The position numbers and the translations under genes were made by a program. A stretch of 64,000 bases of DNA from NCBI RefSeq assembly GCF_900142205.1, contig NZ_FRAA01000010.1, positions 88,232-152,231 of the forward strand, given 5' to 3'. This DNA is from Reichenbachiella agariperforans. Lineage in GTDB: Bacteria > Bacteroidota > Bacteroidia > Cytophagales > Cyclobacteriaceae. The notes under the pieces are model-generated. The model saw nothing but the letters and a program-made list of their open reading frames with translations, searched no databases and had not been told where the DNA came from. How positions within the stretch are numbered: position 1 is the stretch's first letter; every line of letters begins with the position of its first letter. Of this stretch, positions 62,360 through 64,000 are shown piece after piece.

Positions 62360-63296
62360 GCCTTTATTCAATAGGATCAACAACAGAGTCCGACTTGAGG
62401 TCAAGCTCTTGCTTTTACAAGTCCTGCGGCTGTTCAAAACAATCAACCCCGAACAATCCATACTTGTTTTTAGCGACCCTAGGGGAGGTAGCACTTGGCT
62501 GGCAGAGCTCATCCATCATTTGGATCAATCGATCATATACTGGGAGCCACTACACCCCAAACATAACTCAACCATAAGGGAGATAGGATTTGGCTGGAGA
62601 CAACATATTCCTAAAAACGCAGTTTGGCCACAGGCGAAAAGTGCATTTGATCAAATACTGAAATTAGCCCCCCTCAATGAATGGACATCCATGAGGTTTA
62701 GTGCCATTGACTATGTTAAATGCCAAACTCCCATTATAAAATTTTGTAGAGGAAACCATTTGATTCATTGGCTTTGTCAACAGTATACGTTCAAATACAA
62801 ACCCGTTGTATTGCTTCGTCATCCCTTTGCTGTCGCGGCATCACAACTCAAGCAAGGTGGATGGGATCATGCCTTCAGTGAATTCATCATTCCACAAACC
62901 AAATACAACGACATTTATCTAGCAAATCAAGACTTCTTAAAAAATCTTTCGACCAAAGAAGAAAGCTTAGTAGCTACTTGGTGTATCACCAACAAAGATT
63001 TATTAGCCCCAAACAGCAATTGGCATACTATTTATTATGAATCTTTGATTACAAATCCAAAAGAGCATATAGAATCCCTTTTCTTAGATTGGGGAATGGA
63101 ACTCCCTATTTCCATCCATCAATCATTTAACAAGGCAAGTGCTACGAGTGTCGATTTGGTCGAAAATGATTCTTCCAAACAACTTAACAAATGGCAATTT
63201 TATTTTGATGAGGGTAGCCTAGATAACATGCAAAAGGTATTGGATCACTTTGGCATCAATATTTATTCAAAAAGTTCGTTGTACCCTAGTATTTGA
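62346..63296 (+). CDS. sulfotransferase family protein (3 of 3)
   Basis: The 316-residue protein starts with TTG inside the end of the previous gene. It has the PAPS loop SDPRGGSTWLAEL (residues 43-55), a WEPLHPKHN block and the 3'-phosphate site VVLLRHPFAVAASQLKQG. It is a paralogue of the sulfotransferase at 53549, sharing motif spacing and the IKFCR block. It closes the glycan cluster in this window. Confidence 0.87.
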   Translation: MSKNKPLFNRINNRVRLEVKLLLLQVLRLFKTINPEQSILVFSDPRGGSTWLAELIHHLDQSIIYWEPLHPKHNSTIREIGFGWRQHIPKNAVWPQAKSAFDQILKLAPLNEWTSMRFSAIDYVKCQTPIIKFCRGNHLIHWLCQQYTFKYKPVVLLRHPFAVAASQLKQGGWDHAFSEFIIPQTKYNDIYLANQDFLKNLSTKEESLVATWCITNKDLLAPNSNWHTIYYESLITNPKEHIESLFLDWGMELPISIHQSFNKASATSVDLVENDSSKQLNKWQFYFDEGSLDNMQKVLDHFGINIYSKSSLYPSI

Positions 63297-63301
63297 GAAA
63301 T

Positions 63302-63388
63302 ATGAAAATAAAAAAATCGTTCTTAACACTCTCTTTACTTGTGAGTCATGGTTTACCACAACGTATGTTCTCTCCAATAACACAGTAA
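63302..63388 (+). CDS. possible 28-residue peptide or remnant
   Basis: ATG at 63302 opens a frame MKIKKSFLTLSLLVSHGLPQRMFSPITQ ending in TAA. The first 14 residues look like a signal peptide core, but the remainder is not recognisable. It may be a decayed exported protein or chance. It lies between the sulfotransferase and the large exported protein. Confidence 0.25.
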   Translation: MKIKKSFLTLSLLVSHGLPQRMFSPITQ

Positions 63389-63418
63389 AAATTACATTAA
63401 TATAAGACAGGTAATGCA

Positions 63419-64000
63419 ATGACTACTCGCTTTTATTATATGCTGGTCCTTACTTTCACGGTGTTGAGATTTTCTCAAGCACAATGCCCTACTCCCAATT
63501 TTAGTATCCCATCCTCTGTCTGTATTGGCGAAAACATCAGCATCACGAACTCCTCTGTCAATGCAGACTCTTTCCAGTGGGACTTCTGTAGCGGGACTGC
63601 CGAAAACCTAACTCTCGTAGAATCAATCGCTACAATCAACGAATTAAATAAATCTTTCGACTTAGCAACTGTCAATGATGGCTCTCAATTCGCTAGAATT
63701 TTTATCACTTCATCAGGCAATAACAACCTAATCAGAGGAGACTACTCCAATGACGATGACTCATTTACTTATACCAACCTAGGCAACCTCGTCACAGCTC
63801 CTACAGGAATCGACTTGTTTCAAGAAAATGGCACTTGGTTCGCTATCGTAGCCTCTAATGATGGACCTTTCTATAGACTAACCTTTACCGATGGCATCAC
63901 AACCATCCCCGATGTAGAGACATTAACTGGACTAACTACCATCTCCCGTAACGGAGGTTTGAAAATCGTCCAACAAGGAGACGATATCTTTGCTATATCT
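63419..64000 (+). CDS. large exported repeat/PKD-like protein, 3'-truncated by window edge
   Basis: The frame from the ATG at 63419 stays open to the window end (194 residues seen). A signal peptide (about residues 1-22, ending SQAQ) is followed by CPTPNFSIPSSVCIGENISITNSSVNADSFQWDFCSG. That Ig/PKD-like module is common at the start of large Bacteroidota surface proteins with a gliding-motility or type IX sorting C-terminus. Later residues form beta-rich WD/Kelch-like units (NGTWFAIVASNDGPFYRLTF). The sorting domain would lie beyond the window. Confidence 0.75.
   Translation, partial: MTTRFYYMLVLTFTVLRFSQAQCPTPNFSIPSSVCIGENISITNSSVNADSFQWDFCSGTAENLTLVESIATINELNKSFDLATVNDGSQFARIFITSSGNNNLIRGDYSNDDDSFTYTNLGNLVTAPTGIDLFQENGTWFAIVASNDGPFYRLTFTDGITTIPDVETLTGLTTISRNGGLKIVQQGDDIFAIS

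Overview
The window reads as a chromosome segment of a marine, Cytophagia-type Bacteroidota, perhaps near Reichenbachiella or Fulvivirga (the genus is a guess). Several things point this way. Shine-Dalgarno sites are almost absent. TAnnTTTG-type -7 promoter elements recur. TTG and GTG starts are common. The gene families fit (VF530, DUF3352, Na+-NQR subunit F, 7TMR-DISM hybrid kinase, PspC). A probable type IX-secreted protein begins at the right edge. No rRNA, tRNA, CRISPR array or transposase gene was seen.

Bases 1-23277 are mostly housekeeping or small stand-alone genes. They include a VF530 remnant, an MBL hydrolase, a PA0069-type radical SAM protein, RmuC, a CPBP protease, a hybrid histidine kinase, an aldose epimerase-like protein, a phosphoesterase, an SLC12-like transporter paired with a DUF3352 protein, a THUMP methyltransferase, an M20 dipeptidase, PyrF, a probable RelE/ParE toxin-antitoxin pair, a radical SAM/SPASM-like protein, an NqrF standing apart from other nqr genes, and an arginase-fold protein with altered metal ligands.

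Bases 23291-33776 hold a chemoreceptor and, divergent from it across about 700 bp of non-coding DNA with inverted repeats, a 2387-residue single-module synthase. Its order KS-AT-DH-(pseudo-KR)-ER-KR-ACP-TE is that of animal fatty acid synthase. It is followed by three hairpins and a phosphopantetheinyl transferase that presumably activates its ACP. This is the best candidate here for a lipid or polyketide pathway of unknown product.

Bases 33902-40690 carry PspC, an ABC-F protein with a hairpin at the predicted mRNA 5' end, uridine kinase, a 41-bp tandem repeat, RimO and a TPR protein.

Bases 40980-63296 form a surface-polysaccharide region. It contains sugar-precursor genes (epimerase, DegT/DnrJ aminotransferase), a polytopic membrane protein, a Wzm/Wzt-type ABC exporter, seven glycosyltransferases in all, three sulfotransferases, an MBOAT acyltransferase with an SGNH partner, and another SGNH protein. 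The genes suggest a sulfated and O-acylated glycan exported by the ABC route. Base composition becomes AT-rich inside the wzt-like gene, which suggests cassette exchange at the specificity domain.

The glycan region is interrupted at 56872-59230 by an unrecognised protein gene, a 21-bp-phased CCCGGGA array, and five copies of a palindromic repeat surrounding a GIY-YIG nuclease gene. Related palindromes occur at 39.2-41.0 kb, and a 128-bp MITE-like element lies at 44.4 kb.
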